64,000 nt of DNA from Companilactobacillus farciminis KCTC 3681 = DSM 20184 (GCF_002706745.1 NZ_CP017702.1:1984001-2048000), one strand, 5' to 3'; counted from the stretch's first letter, positions 52,876-62,297 are shown. The notes: generated from the letters alone by a model not told the origin. Numbers and translations: made by a program.

Positions 52876-54636
52876 TTAGTCATTATCGCCTTGAGCTCTC
52901 AGAATTTCTCCTAAGGATGGTTGTTCTTTAACGTCAATGTGATACTTCTTAGCATAAGCATCGACAGCTTCTTGACCATATAGTTTTGGATCCAGTGGCA
53001 TAAAGGCTGTAGCAACCGGATCATCTTGTTTGATAACAGCGTTGACTACGATTGGCTTCTTGTTGCCACTGTCTTGCAATTCTTTAATTTTGGCAAAGGC
53101 TTCATCGGCATCTTTGATTGATTGAACGGTAAAGCCAATTCCACCTAAACCTTCGGCAACTTTGGCCCAATCAGCACCAGTCAAATCAACCCCGTACAAA
53201 TGTTGTTTGGAAGCCACTTGCTCATAATAAATGAAACCTAAACGCTCATTTGAAAGAACTACATTAATTACTGGCAAACCATATCTAGCTTCAGTAATAA
53301 TATCTGGAGCCACCATTGAAAAACCACCGTCACCTGACAATGTCCACGCTTGTCCTTCAGGTACACTCAAAGCTCCGGCAATTCCAGCAGGTAGACCAAA
53401 GCCCATCGTGGCAAACAAACCTGACAAAGCAAAACGTTGATTATGATTCATTGGTAACCCTCGGACACCAAATTCCGAAACGTTGCCGGTATCGACACCA
53501 TAAGTATCATTAGGACCAGCCATTTCAGCAATCTTCTTTGTGACAGTCTCGGGATTCAAGCCGTGACTATCATCTGCAGCCAATTTATCTAACCACTTAT
53601 CCCAGTTAGCTTTATTTTCCTGATTAGCTTTCAACCAAATACCTGCTGGTAAAGTCTCCTTAGTATCAATCAAAGCTTGTAAATAACTCTTAGCATCAGC
53701 AATTACGGCGTAGTCGACATCGATAGTTTTCCCAATATCGTAAGGATTGTTATTAACGTCAATAATTTTGACACCTTCTGGCCAAAATCTGGCAAATGGA
53801 AATTCTGAACCGATGAATAGAATCAAGTCTGTATGTTGCAAAGCTTCAAAACCTGATTTGCTTCCCAAACGTCCAAAAGTTCCGATAAAGTTTGGATGAT
53901 CAGTACTGATAACACCAGTAGCGGGAACAGTATTCATCACTGGAATATTGAATTGTTCTGAAAACTTCGTCAAAACTTCCTTAGCTCCCAATAAACCACG
54001 ACCAGCATAAACTAGTGGATGCTTAGCTTCTTTGAGTAGTTTCAAAGTGTTATCGACATCTTTTTGATCAATTTTTTGTGAATAATTATTTTTAACAATT
54101 TTAGGAGTTTTAGCAGGTACATAGTCAATCTCTTCAGTCGTCAAATTTTCTGGCAAAATTACTACTGCTACACCATTTTGACGATAAGCTTCACGAATTG
54201 CTTGATTGATTACGTAAGGAATTTGTTCAGAAGTCGTAACGGTACGATTGTAAACTGCCACATCCTCAAACATTGGTCCCTCATCCATTTCTTGGAAATA
54301 ATTGGTGTTCATATTTTCTTGAGGAACTTGTCCTACCAAAGCTAAAACGGGAACGTGATCCATTTTGGCATCATACAAGCCATTGAACAAGTGCGTTGCC
54401 CCAGGGCCAGCAGAGCCAAAAGCGACACCAATTTTTCCAGTAAACTTAGCATCAGCTGAAGCAGCAATGGCACCCACTTCTTCATGACGAACTTGAATAT
54501 ATTTGATTTTATCTTTTTCCAAATACAAACCTTCAACAGTATGATTGATGGAACCACCGGGTACACCGTAAATATGGTCAACGCCCCAATCCTCTAGAAC
54601 TTTTACTAAAGCCTGTCCAGCTATCATTTTTGTCAT
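52876..54636 (-). CDS. pox: Pyruvate oxidase
   Basis: FAD- and ThDP-dependent enzyme converting pyruvate, phosphate and O2 to acetyl phosphate, CO2 and H2O2. The 586 residues show a ThDP/PP domain (YGVPGGSIN near 20, catalytic Glu in RHEEVGAIAASADAK), FAD-binding middle region, and the ThDP motif GDGGFSMVAPDIITEARYGLPVINVVLSNERLG. C-terminal DVKEQPSLGEILRAQGD fits. A perfect cre site is 42 bases upstream of the ATG, so glucose repression through CcpA is expected. Confidence 0.95.
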   Translation of the reverse strand: MTKMIAGQALVKVLEDWGVDHIYGVPGGSINHTVEGLYLEKDKIKYIQVRHEEVGAIAASADAKFTGKIGVAFGSAGPGATHLFNGLYDAKMDHVPVLALVGQVPQENMNTNYFQEMDEGPMFEDVAVYNRTVTTSEQIPYVINQAIREAYRQNGVAVVILPENLTTEEIDYVPAKTPKIVKNNYSQKIDQKDVDNTLKLLKEAKHPLVYAGRGLLGAKEVLTKFSEQFNIPVMNTVPATGVISTDHPNFIGTFGRLGSKSGFEALQHTDLILFIGSEFPFARFWPEGVKIIDVNNNPYDIGKTIDVDYAVIADAKSYLQALIDTKETLPAGIWLKANQENKANWDKWLDKLAADDSHGLNPETVTKKIAEMAGPNDTYGVDTGNVSEFGVRGLPMNHNQRFALSGLFATMGFGLPAGIAGALSVPEGQAWTLSGDGGFSMVAPDIITEARYGLPVINVVLSNERLGFIYYEQVASKQHLYGVDLTGADWAKVAEGLGGIGFTVQSIKDADEAFAKIKELQDSGNKKPIVVNAVIKQDDPVATAFMPLDPKLYGQEAVDAYAKKYHIDVKEQPSLGEILRAQGDND

Positions 54637-54678
54637 AATTACACTTTCTCTCTTTTTTAGTGGGTTTATTGTTTACCC

Positions 54679-54693
54679 TTGTAAACGCTATCA
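54679..54693 (+). promoter_or_regulatory. cre site upstream of pyruvate oxidase gene
   Basis: TTGTAAACGCTATCA matches the consensus WTGNAANCGNWNNCW at every position. It lies 43-57 bases upstream of the pox ATG (54636, minus). Confidence 0.8.
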
Positions 54694-54751
54694 TCGAATA
54701 CTTTTACAAAAAAATCAAATAATCTTTCTTGTTAAAACTTTAACTTGTTAC

Positions 54752-55681
54752 TTATAAAAGTCGGATAATAATTACACCAAAAATCATAATTAATAAACTC
54801 ATTATTTGTGCAAAAGTAATGGGATTTTTAGTTGAATTAAACCAACCAAATTGATCTATCAATAAACTGCCGACAATTAATCCTACTAAAACGATTACCA
54901 CCGCCAAGCCAGTACCGATTTTTGGTACCAAATAAACATTTCCTAAAACAAATAGTGCCCCTATAAATCCTCCTAACCAAATCCACCAAGGAGTATCTTT
55001 ATTTTTTTGAAAACTCAAATTGGGATGAATTATTGTAACAATAATAATTAACGAAATTGTCCCAACAAAAAATGAAACAAAAGCGGCTTTAACTGAAGAA
55101 TTCAAAACAATTCCTAAATGTCCATTGATAGCTGTCTGCGTGGCACTAAACATTCCCATCACAATTCCAATTAAGCGATAAAACCATAGATTATTGGATT
55201 TTTCAGGCACAAATTTCTTGTGACGATATACGATTATTTGATTGATGGACACGGCTCCTATTACACCAATAACTACTAAAATAGCTCCGACAATTCTACT
55301 CCAATTCAGTGGTTGAACTAACGAACCAAATAAACCAAAATTATCGATTATTAATCCCATGATTATTTGCCCCAAAATCGGCATGATCACAGTCTGTACG
55401 CTACCTAGTTTTGGAAATAAAAGAATATTTGAAGTTAAATAGATTACCCCCAATAAACCGCCTATCCATAGCCAAAACGGTTCTTTTCCAAATAAATTAA
55501 GAGGAAAAAGAAGCGATTTATCAATGAGTAACGTAATTAATGCCAAAAATAATGTTCCTAACGAAAATGAAATCAGTGAAGCCACAAAAGGCGACCCCAC
55601 TGAGACCTTTAATCGGGAATTAATACTCGTTTGCATCGGTAAGCCAATTCCAATTATCAAACCAATTAATATCGTTAACAT
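54752..55681 (-). CDS. DMT-superfamily transporter, YdcZ/DUF606 duplicated
   Basis: Membrane protein of the YdcZ/DUF606 type. The 309 residues are about ten transmembrane segments in two homologous halves: the first begins MLTILIGLIIGIGLPMQTSINSRL and the second at about residue 160 repeats GMFSATQTAINGHLGIVLNSSVKAAFVSFFVGTISL. Both halves contain the G-x-x-x-P/Q-x-x-x-N motif and a VGLIVGSLLIDQFGWF / IMGLIIDNFGLF motif. Substrate unknown. It has a separate terminator from the small gene downstream. Confidence 0.85.
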   Translation of the reverse strand: MLTILIGLIIGIGLPMQTSINSRLKVSVGSPFVASLISFSLGTLFLALITLLIDKSLLFPLNLFGKEPFWLWIGGLLGVIYLTSNILLFPKLGSVQTVIMPILGQIIMGLIIDNFGLFGSLVQPLNWSRIVGAILVVIGVIGAVSINQIIVYRHKKFVPEKSNNLWFYRLIGIVMGMFSATQTAINGHLGIVLNSSVKAAFVSFFVGTISLIIIVTIIHPNLSFQKNKDTPWWIWLGGFIGALFVLGNVYLVPKIGTGLAVVIVLVGLIVGSLLIDQFGWFNSTKNPITFAQIMSLLIMIFGVIIIRLL

Positions 55682-55740
55682 TTTTTCACCTTCACATCTT
55701 TAATATAAGTTTTAGTATTTTTAAACGAAATTTTTTTGAT

Positions 55741-55772
55741 TAAAAAAAGCAGGACAAATTGTCCTGCTCCAA
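55741..55772 (-). terminator. Intrinsic terminator of the 55774-56019 gene
   Basis: Minus strand GAGCAGGACAA, loop, TTGTCCTGCTTTTTTT. Confidence 0.9.
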
Positions 55773-55773
55773 A

Positions 55774-56019
55774 TTAATTATTAAAGAATTGTGATATGAC
55801 TAAGAAAACTATCCCACCTACAATTACCCCGATACCAATAATTAAGTAGTTCCATAATCCTAATACCCCTAAAAGAATTAAGATAATCCCAATTATTGGA
55901 TGATGAAGCAAAGCAATCCCGGTTTTAATAAATAACCAAATAATAACTAAGATTGCCACTCCAATAGCAATTAGTAAAGGTGCCGAGCTACTTGAGCTGG
56001 CCGCCATTAATGTGAGCAT
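55774..56019 (-). CDS. Hypothetical small membrane protein
   Basis: 81 residues, unrecognised. The start at 56019 has AAAGGAGG 6 bases upstream. Two or three hydrophobic segments (PLLIAIGVAILVIIWLFIKTGIALL, IGIILILLGVLGLWNYLIIGIGVIVGGIVFLVI) suggest a small integral membrane protein with a Ser-rich N-terminus. Its terminator is strong, so it is a unit of its own. Function unknown. Confidence 0.7.
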   Translation of the reverse strand: MLTLMAASSSSSAPLLIAIGVAILVIIWLFIKTGIALLHHPIIGIILILLGVLGLWNYLIIGIGVIVGGIVFLVISQFFNN

Positions 56020-56159
56020 CTTACGCCTCCTTTTTAGTAAAACCGATTATATCATGTTAATAATATTTAAGGAAATTATTTCAAACTTTATAATAAAAAA
56101 CTTTTATTTTCATGAAAAAAATATTACAATCAAGGCTTAAAGAAAAAGGAGCGCTTATT

Positions 56160-56816
56160 TTGATATTCAAAAAAAATCCCTCTCGAAAATGGTTGGCGCT
56201 TAGTTATATCATCGTGTTCTTTTTACTAGAATTGATGATTGTAACTAATAGCCAAATCACTTCGAATTTTGACTATTCAATCCAAAACTTACTAGCTCAC
56301 ATCACTAACAGCACTAATAATAAAATTTTTGAATTTATCACGCTTTTGGGTAAACCCGTAATGGATGCATTTTATTTAATACTCATCATTGTCTTCCTAT
56401 GGTTTGCTAAACGTAAAAAGAGTGCTTTGTGGCTAGGATCTGTTTTAATATCAGGTAATATCATTGCCTTCTTAGTAAAAATCACTGTTAGAAGAACGCG
56501 CCCTACAGGAAAAATCATTCCTGCGACTGGATATAGTTTTCCCAGTGGTCACGTCTTTGGCACTACTCTAGTTATCTTGGCTATTATTTTGTTCATCTTG
56601 CCTTATCTAAAGAATCAATCATTTAATTGGATCTACAAAACCATCTTGATTCTTTGGTTGATACTAGTTGCCATCTCTAGAGTTTATTTACATGGACATT
56701 TTCCAACCGATGTAATTGGTAGCGTCCTACTTGCTGGGGCTTGGTGGGAAAGTAGTGAATTACTATATTTACGATATTTTACAGACAGATCAAAAATTGA
56801 TATTCCAATCGAATAA
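56160..56816 (+). CDS. PAP2-family phosphatase
   Basis: Membrane phosphatase (phosphatidic acid or undecaprenyl-pyrophosphate type). TTG at 56160 has AAAGGAG 8 bases upstream, giving 218 residues; an ATG at 56112 is possible. Motifs: KITVRRTRP (motif 1, KxxxxxxRP), SFPSGHVFG (motif 2, PSGH) and SRVYLHGHFPTDVIG (motif 3, SRxxxxxHxxxD). About six transmembrane segments. Substrate unresolved; UppP-like activity is plausible. Confidence 0.88.
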   Translation: MIFKKNPSRKWLALSYIIVFFLLELMIVTNSQITSNFDYSIQNLLAHITNSTNNKIFEFITLLGKPVMDAFYLILIIVFLWFAKRKKSALWLGSVLISGNIIAFLVKITVRRTRPTGKIIPATGYSFPSGHVFGTTLVILAIILFILPYLKNQSFNWIYKTILILWLILVAISRVYLHGHFPTDVIGSVLLAGAWWESSELLYLRYFTDRSKIDIPIE

Positions 56817-56850
56817 AAAGGACTTGGCAGATTGCCAAGCCCTTTTTATT
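56814..56850. terminator. Bidirectional terminator between PAP2 gene and phnW
   Basis: AAAAAGGACTTGGCA, loop GAT, TGCCAAGCCCTTTTT; strong stem with A/T-rich flanks, ends both convergent genes. Confidence 0.9.
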
Positions 56851-57940
56851 ATCCAGTAATTTCTTTAATTGCTAGTAGCAACTTAGTAATGTCTTCATCA
56901 TAAACTTCACCGATGTTACCAATTCTAAATGTTGGAACTTGTGATATCTTACCTGGATAGATCACAAATCCATCTGATTTTAATTGTTGATAAAATGCAT
57001 GGAAATCAAAATCATCCGTTGGATAAATAAAAGATGTAATGATTGGTGATTGGAACTTTTCATCGATCAAAACCTTAAATCCAAGTTCTTCCATACCCTT
57101 AGCAAGATGCTTTTGATTATTTGTATAACGTTGATGGCGAGCTTCTACGCCGCCTTCTTCTTTTAGCTCTTTAAGAGCTTCATAAAAGGCATGAACAACA
57201 TGAGTTGGTGAAGTGAATCTCCACTTACCATTGTTACGTTCCATTTCAATGTATTGACCATAAAGATCTAAAGATAGAGTTCTTGCCATACCTTTAGTAT
57301 TCTCCAAAACTTCTTTTCTGGCAATCACAAAAGAAAATCCTGGTACACCTTGAATACATTTATTAGAACTACTAATCAAATAATCAATTTTATTAGCTTT
57401 AACATCAATTGGAATACCGCCAAAACTACTCATAGCATCTACAATTGTTGTAATTCCTCTGCCACTAACATAAGGAATGATATCTTCAATTGGATTCAAA
57501 ATTCCGGTTGTAGTTTCACAGTGGATCATTGCAAAATGTGTCACACCGGGATTGGCATCCAAACATCTTGTAACTTCTTCCAAAGTAATTGGTTGTCTTT
57601 CATCAACGACTAAATCGACATGATTGATACCATAGATATCAGCCATTTCACCAATACGCTTACCGTAAGCACCATTCATGGCAATCAATAAAGTATCATC
57701 GTCTGAAATTGTAGAACTGATTACTGATTCAACACCGTAAGTTCCACTACCTTGGATAGGAACAGCAGTATATTCTTCGTCGTTTACTTGGGCAACCTCC
57801 AAAAGCGAATGGCGAAATGATTGAGTAATTTTCTTATAATCATCATCCCAAGTACAGTAATCAAAATCCATTGCTTGTTTTACTTCTTCACTAGTTGTTA
57901 AAGGTCCAGGGGTTAAGAGTAAATAATTTTTTTCTACCAT
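56849..57940 (-). CDS. phnW: 2-aminoethylphosphonate--pyruvate transaminase
   Basis: PLP enzyme converting 2-aminoethylphosphonate and pyruvate to phosphonoacetaldehyde and alanine. The 363 residues include the N-terminal LLTPGPLTTSEEVKQAM, the glycine-rich IQGSGTYGVESVIS, HCETTTGILNPIEDI, VDAMSSFGGIPID, and the PLP-binding lysine in SSSNKCIQGVPGFSFV. The start overlaps phnX by 7 bases. It acts before PhnX in the AEP pathway; alanine and acetaldehyde are the outputs. Confidence 0.95.
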   Translation of the reverse strand: MVEKNYLLLTPGPLTTSEEVKQAMDFDYCTWDDDYKKITQSFRHSLLEVAQVNDEEYTAVPIQGSGTYGVESVISSTISDDDTLLIAMNGAYGKRIGEMADIYGINHVDLVVDERQPITLEEVTRCLDANPGVTHFAMIHCETTTGILNPIEDIIPYVSGRGITTIVDAMSSFGGIPIDVKANKIDYLISSSNKCIQGVPGFSFVIARKEVLENTKGMARTLSLDLYGQYIEMERNNGKWRFTSPTHVVHAFYEALKELKEEGGVEARHQRYTNNQKHLAKGMEELGFKVLIDEKFQSPIITSFIYPTDDFDFHAFYQQLKSDGFVIYPGKISQVPTFRIGNIGEVYDEDITKLLLAIKEITG

Positions 57941-58728
57941 TTTTTATCCATCGATTCATTTAAATATTCTACAATTTGGACTAAATCCAAAATGCTATCA
58001 ATTACAAAATCAGCATTCACTGATTCAAACTTACGTTTAACTTCGTTACGTTTAGCAATTTGTTCTTCATTGTTCAATTCATCAAATTCAACCTGTGTTA
58101 ATCCCATCAAACTGCTTCCTTCAACTATCCCAACTGTTTTGACACCAGCGTTTTGACCTTCTTCAATGTCTACCAAAGTATCCCCAACTTTAATAATCTT
58201 TTTAGGATCACTGATATTGAATTTTTGCATGATGAACTGGATCATTGCTGGTGATGGTCTACCAGCTCCGTCAACATCTTCAGAAGTCACCACTAACTCA
58301 GGAGTATAGCCACGATCAGCAGCTTTTTCTTGAACTATTTTCATCATTTCGGCAGTATATCCTGTTGTCGTAGCAACCTTGATACCATATTCCTTCAGAT
58401 AGTTGAAAGTCTTCAAGACGCCAGTTTTTAAATCAGTGTCTTCTCTCAAATAATGTAGCAACGATTGTTGAAAGTCTTCGTAGATTTTCTTACGATCATC
58501 ATCCGTTGGCAACTTGGAATACATTTCTTTCCATTGCTGTTTGACATCATCTAGTTCCAATATCTTTCCGATATGGTCCCATTTAGCCATCCCCATATCA
58601 CGACGAATTTCATCATCTGTCAATGAAATTCCTGCGTTTTTAAAGGCCTTTTTAAATGCAATGACAGGTGCCAAACTACCGTAATCAACGGTTGTTCCTG
58701 CCCAATCAAATATAACTGCTTCAATCAT
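57934..58728 (-). CDS. phnX: Phosphonoacetaldehyde hydrolase (phosphonatase)
   Basis: HAD enzyme that cleaves the C-P bond of phosphonoacetaldehyde to acetaldehyde and phosphate via a Schiff base. The 264 residues include the nucleophile motif VIFDWAGTTVDYGSLAP, the Lys of MGMAKWDHIG (Schiff base), TTTGYTAEMM, and PKKIIKVGDTLVDIEEGQNAG. It follows phnE and precedes phnW in the same operon. Confidence 0.95.
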   Translation of the reverse strand: MIEAVIFDWAGTTVDYGSLAPVIAFKKAFKNAGISLTDDEIRRDMGMAKWDHIGKILELDDVKQQWKEMYSKLPTDDDRKKIYEDFQQSLLHYLREDTDLKTGVLKTFNYLKEYGIKVATTTGYTAEMMKIVQEKAADRGYTPELVVTSEDVDGAGRPSPAMIQFIMQKFNISDPKKIIKVGDTLVDIEEGQNAGVKTVGIVEGSSLMGLTQVEFDELNNEEQIAKRNEVKRKFESVNADFVIDSILDLVQIVEYLNESMDKKW

Positions 58729-58745
58729 AAAATTTTTCTCCCTAA

Positions 58746-59597
58746 TTAACGGTCTAAGTACATTTGACGAATTTTAACCGCTATAAACTCAAGTACAAAT
58801 GTTACGAAAATAACTAGATAAACGATCAATCCTGTCTCGTGGAAATCAAAACTCATCCCACTAGCAACGAACAGTTGATAACCAATTCCACCAGCACCGG
58901 CGGCAGCACCAACAGCAATCGCATTAGCAAAATTAATTTCTAGACGAATGAACGTCCATGAGACAAACGAGGCAATAATAGTGGGCCAAATTGCTTGGAA
59001 GACAACTACCCAAAATTTTGCTCCCGTCACTTTCAATGATTCAATTGTCGACTTATCAATTCCTTCAATACTCTCTGAATATGCTTTAGTTAAGTAAGCC
59101 ACACTGTGGAAACTTAATCCTAAAACAGCCGCTGTAGTACCTAGTCCACAAATAATAGAAAAGATCAGCGCCCAGATGATGGTTGGAATTGCTCGCACAA
59201 TTGCCATAACTATTCTTATTCCGGCTCCCAAATACGCATTAGTTAAGTTCTTAGATGCCAAAACAGCAAAGAAGAATCCAAAAACCGCACCAATAATTGT
59301 TGTTAAAATTGAAAGTAATACACTGCTGGCTAAAGCCTGTAGTAAAGGCATAAAACCATCAGTTCCAGCACTAGGCTGTAAAAACATTTGTTGCAAATTA
59401 GTACCTAATTCCTTAAAAGCAGTGTTCAATTGAATTCCCGCTGCGTCTAAGTGCATTAATGTGTAACCAGTAATAATTACCAAACTGGCAAAAACAACTG
59501 CAATCATCGTTCTAGAAAGACTATTTTCATGTAACTTGATTTCAGGTGATTTTGGTGATTTAGGTTGTTGAATTATTTGTTCATCAGTATTGATCAT
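58746..59597 (-). CDS. phnE: Phosphonate ABC transporter permease PhnE (second copy)
   Basis: Membrane permease. The 283 residues include a cytoplasmic Lys/Pro-rich N-terminus, six transmembrane helices, and the EAA-like loop IESLKVTGAKFWVVVFQAIWPTIIASFVSWTFIRLEINFANAIAVG. The start overlaps the preceding phnE by 4 bases. Two PhnE genes in tandem are known in Gram-positive PhnCDEE systems, forming a heterodimer channel. Confidence 0.93.
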   Translation of the reverse strand: MINTDEQIIQQPKSPKSPEIKLHENSLSRTMIAVVFASLVIITGYTLMHLDAAGIQLNTAFKELGTNLQQMFLQPSAGTDGFMPLLQALASSVLLSILTTIIGAVFGFFFAVLASKNLTNAYLGAGIRIVMAIVRAIPTIIWALIFSIICGLGTTAAVLGLSFHSVAYLTKAYSESIEGIDKSTIESLKVTGAKFWVVVFQAIWPTIIASFVSWTFIRLEINFANAIAVGAAAGAGGIGYQLFVASGMSFDFHETGLIVYLVIFVTFVLEFIAVKIRQMYLDR

Positions 59598-60385
59598 AAA
59601 ATCACCCTCCTAATTTGATTGGAAATAGTTTCTAGAGCAATAACTACGATAATAATTGCTAAAACGGTCATCCCTGCAGCATCGTATCGGAAACTCTTGA
59701 AATAAACATCAAAGATAAAACCGATTCCTGTACCTGTCAAAATACCAACTAAAGTTGCATCACGAACATTATTTTCAATCATGTAAAGAATCCAACTTAA
59801 AATACTTGGTAAAATCTGTGGTAAAACTGCTTGGAAAATAACTTGGAAATAACTTGCTCCAGTGGCTTTCAAAGCTAACATTGTCTCACTAGCTTCGTCT
59901 TCAATAATTTCCATAAAAGCACGGATCAAATACCCGATAGATAGTAATAGCAGTGCTAAGAAACCGGTAAAATCACTTTGCTTAAATGAGAACAAGAGAA
60001 TCATTGACCAGGCTACTAACGGAATATTTCTGAAGAAAGATGCGATTCCTCGGACAATTGTCTGAACTGTTCCGTTAATTCCTGTAACCTTAGAACCCAA
60101 TAGAGCAACAAAGATAGAAATTGCTGACGCTACTACTGTTGAAGCAATCGCTAAAAGAACTGTTTGTAGCAATTTTTGCCAAATCTTAGGTAAGAATTCC
60201 GTTGAACTAGCTGTTGGTTTGAAATTAACTCCTAACCAAGCAAAAGCTCTGGGAATTGCAGTAAAACCGGCTAGATTATCAAAGCTCAGGAGCCAACTAG
60301 CGAATATATAAATAACGCCAATAATTGCGATAATCGCTGTCTGATGCCATCCTTTGCGTTTTAAAAAGTTTGTAGGAGATTGCAT
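59594..60385 (-). CDS. phnE: Phosphonate ABC transporter permease PhnE (first copy)
   Basis: Membrane permease of the heterodimer. The 263 residues begin with a short basic N-terminus and a transmembrane helix (AIIAIIGVIYIFASWLL) and contain the EAA-like loop MLALKATGASYFQVIFQAVLPQILPSILSWILYMIENNVRDATLVG. It overlaps the next phnE by 4 bases and abuts phnC, so the transporter is tightly coupled. Confidence 0.93.
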   Translation of the reverse strand: MQSPTNFLKRKGWHQTAIIAIIGVIYIFASWLLSFDNLAGFTAIPRAFAWLGVNFKPTASSTEFLPKIWQKLLQTVLLAIASTVVASAISIFVALLGSKVTGINGTVQTIVRGIASFFRNIPLVAWSMILLFSFKQSDFTGFLALLLLSIGYLIRAFMEIIEDEASETMLALKATGASYFQVIFQAVLPQILPSILSWILYMIENNVRDATLVGILTGTGIGFIFDVYFKSFRYDAAGMTVLAIIIVVIALETISNQIRRVIL

Positions 60386-61140
60386 TATTCAAGCTCCTTT
60401 GTAATATCTTGATCATAAAGAGTCCTCAAAATATCTTCTGACAATAAATCAGCATCTTCATCAAAGACTAAATGTCCTTTTCTAATGCCGATAATTTGAT
60501 CAGCATATTTTTTTGCCATATTGATCTGATGCAAATTAGCGATACAAATCAAATTGTACTCATCAGTCAATCTCTTCAGTAATTCCATGACATTTTGTGC
60601 AGAGGCCGGATCCAGAGAAGCAATCGGTTCATCACAGAGAATAACCTTTGGATGTTGAATCAATGATCTGGCAATCCCAACACGTTGTTTTTGACCACCA
60701 CTCAATTCGGAACATCTCTTTAAAGCAAATTTCTCTAAACCAACTTTTTTCAAAAGAGACATTGCTTCTTCTTTTTCCTCTTGAGTATATCTACCAAAAA
60801 CACCCGCCAATGTTGACTTATAACCTAATCGACCGTGTAAAACATTTTCAATAACCGTTAATCTTTCAACCAGATTATAATTTTGAAAAACCATTCCAAT
60901 TTGACGGCGGAATTTACGTAGTTGCTCTTTGTTAGCCGTACGAATGTCTTTGCCATCCAAAAGGATTTGACCATCATCATCTTTGATCAATTGATTTAAG
61001 CTTCTTAAAATTGTTGTCTTACCAGCACCAGAAGGTCCAATGATTGCAACAAAGGTTCCTGGTTTAATGTCGAAAGAAATGTCTGTCAAAGCTGGCTTGT
61101 CTTTCTCGTAACTCTTTTGTAAATTCTTAACCTCTAACAT
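60385..61140 (-). CDS. phnC: Phosphonate ABC transporter ATP-binding protein PhnC
   Basis: Cytoplasmic ATPase of PhnCDEE. The 251 residues carry Walker A GPSGAGKTT, signature LSGGQKQRVGIARSL, Walker B VILCDEPIASLDP, and a switch His in CIANLHQINMAKKYA. The overlap of the last base with phnE and the 12-base gap to phnD indicate one operon. Confidence 0.95.
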   Translation of the reverse strand: MLEVKNLQKSYEKDKPALTDISFDIKPGTFVAIIGPSGAGKTTILRSLNQLIKDDDGQILLDGKDIRTANKEQLRKFRRQIGMVFQNYNLVERLTVIENVLHGRLGYKSTLAGVFGRYTQEEKEEAMSLLKKVGLEKFALKRCSELSGGQKQRVGIARSLIQHPKVILCDEPIASLDPASAQNVMELLKRLTDEYNLICIANLHQINMAKKYADQIIGIRKGHLVFDEDADLLSEDILRTLYDQDITKELE

Positions 61141-61152
61141 AAGATACCTCTC

Positions 61153-62196
61153 TTATTTACCAACTAGTTCATGTGTAGGTTTGTACCAGTCATCATCAAC
61201 TTTTAGAAGAATTGTCTTGTCACTCTTCTTTTGCCATAGTGTTGGTGTCTTACCTTTACCATCTGAGAATAGACCCTTTGTTTCTGTAAATTCTTTAGTT
61301 GTGAAACGTTTTGTAATAGCATCGATATCTTTCTTGCTCAATGCTCCTGAGTTAACTACGAAAGGTCCATTTTGAACTGGCAATACTGATAGGTTAACTA
61401 ATTCCTTACCCTTGAATTCTGCAAATGGTGCTTCTGCATCGTCACGAACTGTAAATGTTGAACCAACTTTATCGTAACTACCTTCTGTAACTTTCAAGAA
61501 TGGTGTTAAATCACCATCGTCAAATGCAGCAACGTCGGCGTCACCCTTTAGTAAGTTAATAGCTGAACCTGGGTGAGTTGTTCCATACAATACCTTGCTG
61601 AAGAACTTGCCACCTTCTGATAATTCGTCTTTGTTCTTTAGTTTGAAATGTTTTGCAATTTCATCTGTTGGTACGGCAAAACCTGATGTTGAACTAGCTG
61701 AAACGAATGAAATCTTTTCACCCTTGATCTTATCGATATTGTACTTGCCATCTTTTTTGTATTGATCGGCTTTATCTTTTTGAACCATTAGATATGAACG
61801 GTAACTTGCACCCTTTGTAGTTCCATCTGGACCTGATTGTAGAAGCAAAGGAACAACTTTTTTGTTTTGAGCATGTGCTTGAATATAACCATCGGCACCC
61901 ATGAATGCCAATTGTGCTTTACCTGAAGCAATGGCAGCAATCGCTACGTTGTAATCAGTTGTTGTTTGAATGTTGATCTTCTTACCTGTAGCCTTGTGTA
62001 ATTCTTCTTGCAAAGCTTTACGTGATGCAGTGAAATTCTTAGCTGATTCGTTTGGATAGAAAACCATTGTGATTTCCTTATTGTCCTTACTACCAGCTTT
62101 TGGTGAAGCTGAACTATTTGATGAACAACCCGCTAATACCCCTGCGAGTAATAAAAATACCCCTAAAATAGCGGTTAAAAATCGCCCTTTTTTCAT
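61153..62196 (-). CDS. phnD: Phosphonate ABC transporter substrate-binding lipoprotein PhnD
   Basis: Extracellular lipoprotein that captures phosphonates. From ATG at 62196 the protein has 347 residues: a signal peptide with lipobox LLAGVLAGC, a short Ser/Ala-rich linker, and the PhnD fold (ITMVFYPNESAKNFTASRKALQEEL, AFMGADGYIQAHAQNK, SYLMVQKDKA, SFVSASSTSGFAVP, DVAAFDDGD). A longer reading to 62298 is rejected: AT-rich with no ribosome binding site. Preference for 2-aminoethylphosphonate is inferred from phnX/phnW. Confidence 0.93.
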   Translation of the reverse strand: MKKGRFLTAILGVFLLLAGVLAGCSSNSSASPKAGSKDNKEITMVFYPNESAKNFTASRKALQEELHKATGKKINIQTTTDYNVAIAAIASGKAQLAFMGADGYIQAHAQNKKVVPLLLQSGPDGTTKGASYRSYLMVQKDKADQYKKDGKYNIDKIKGEKISFVSASSTSGFAVPTDEIAKHFKLKNKDELSEGGKFFSKVLYGTTHPGSAINLLKGDADVAAFDDGDLTPFLKVTEGSYDKVGSTFTVRDDAEAPFAEFKGKELVNLSVLPVQNGPFVVNSGALSKKDIDAITKRFTTKEFTETKGLFSDGKGKTPTLWQKKSDKTILLKVDDDWYKPTHELVGK

Positions 62197-62232
62197 AGAT
62201 AAATCCCAACTTTCTGTTTGTTTTTTTCGAGC

Positions 62233-62292
62233 AACATAAGAGTAACAAACGAATGTAAAATAAAAATATATTTTCTGTAAAATAATTAGATA
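62233..62292 (-). promoter_or_regulatory. Pho-box-like repeats and promoter region of phnD
   Basis: On the minus strand TATCTA (62292), TTTACA (62281), TATATT (62270) and TTTACA (62259) are spaced 11 bases apart, and 15 bases after the last lies a TATGTT -10-like sequence (62238-62233). The same 15-base gap is seen at pstS. Confidence 0.6.
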
Positions 62293-62297
62293 TAACA

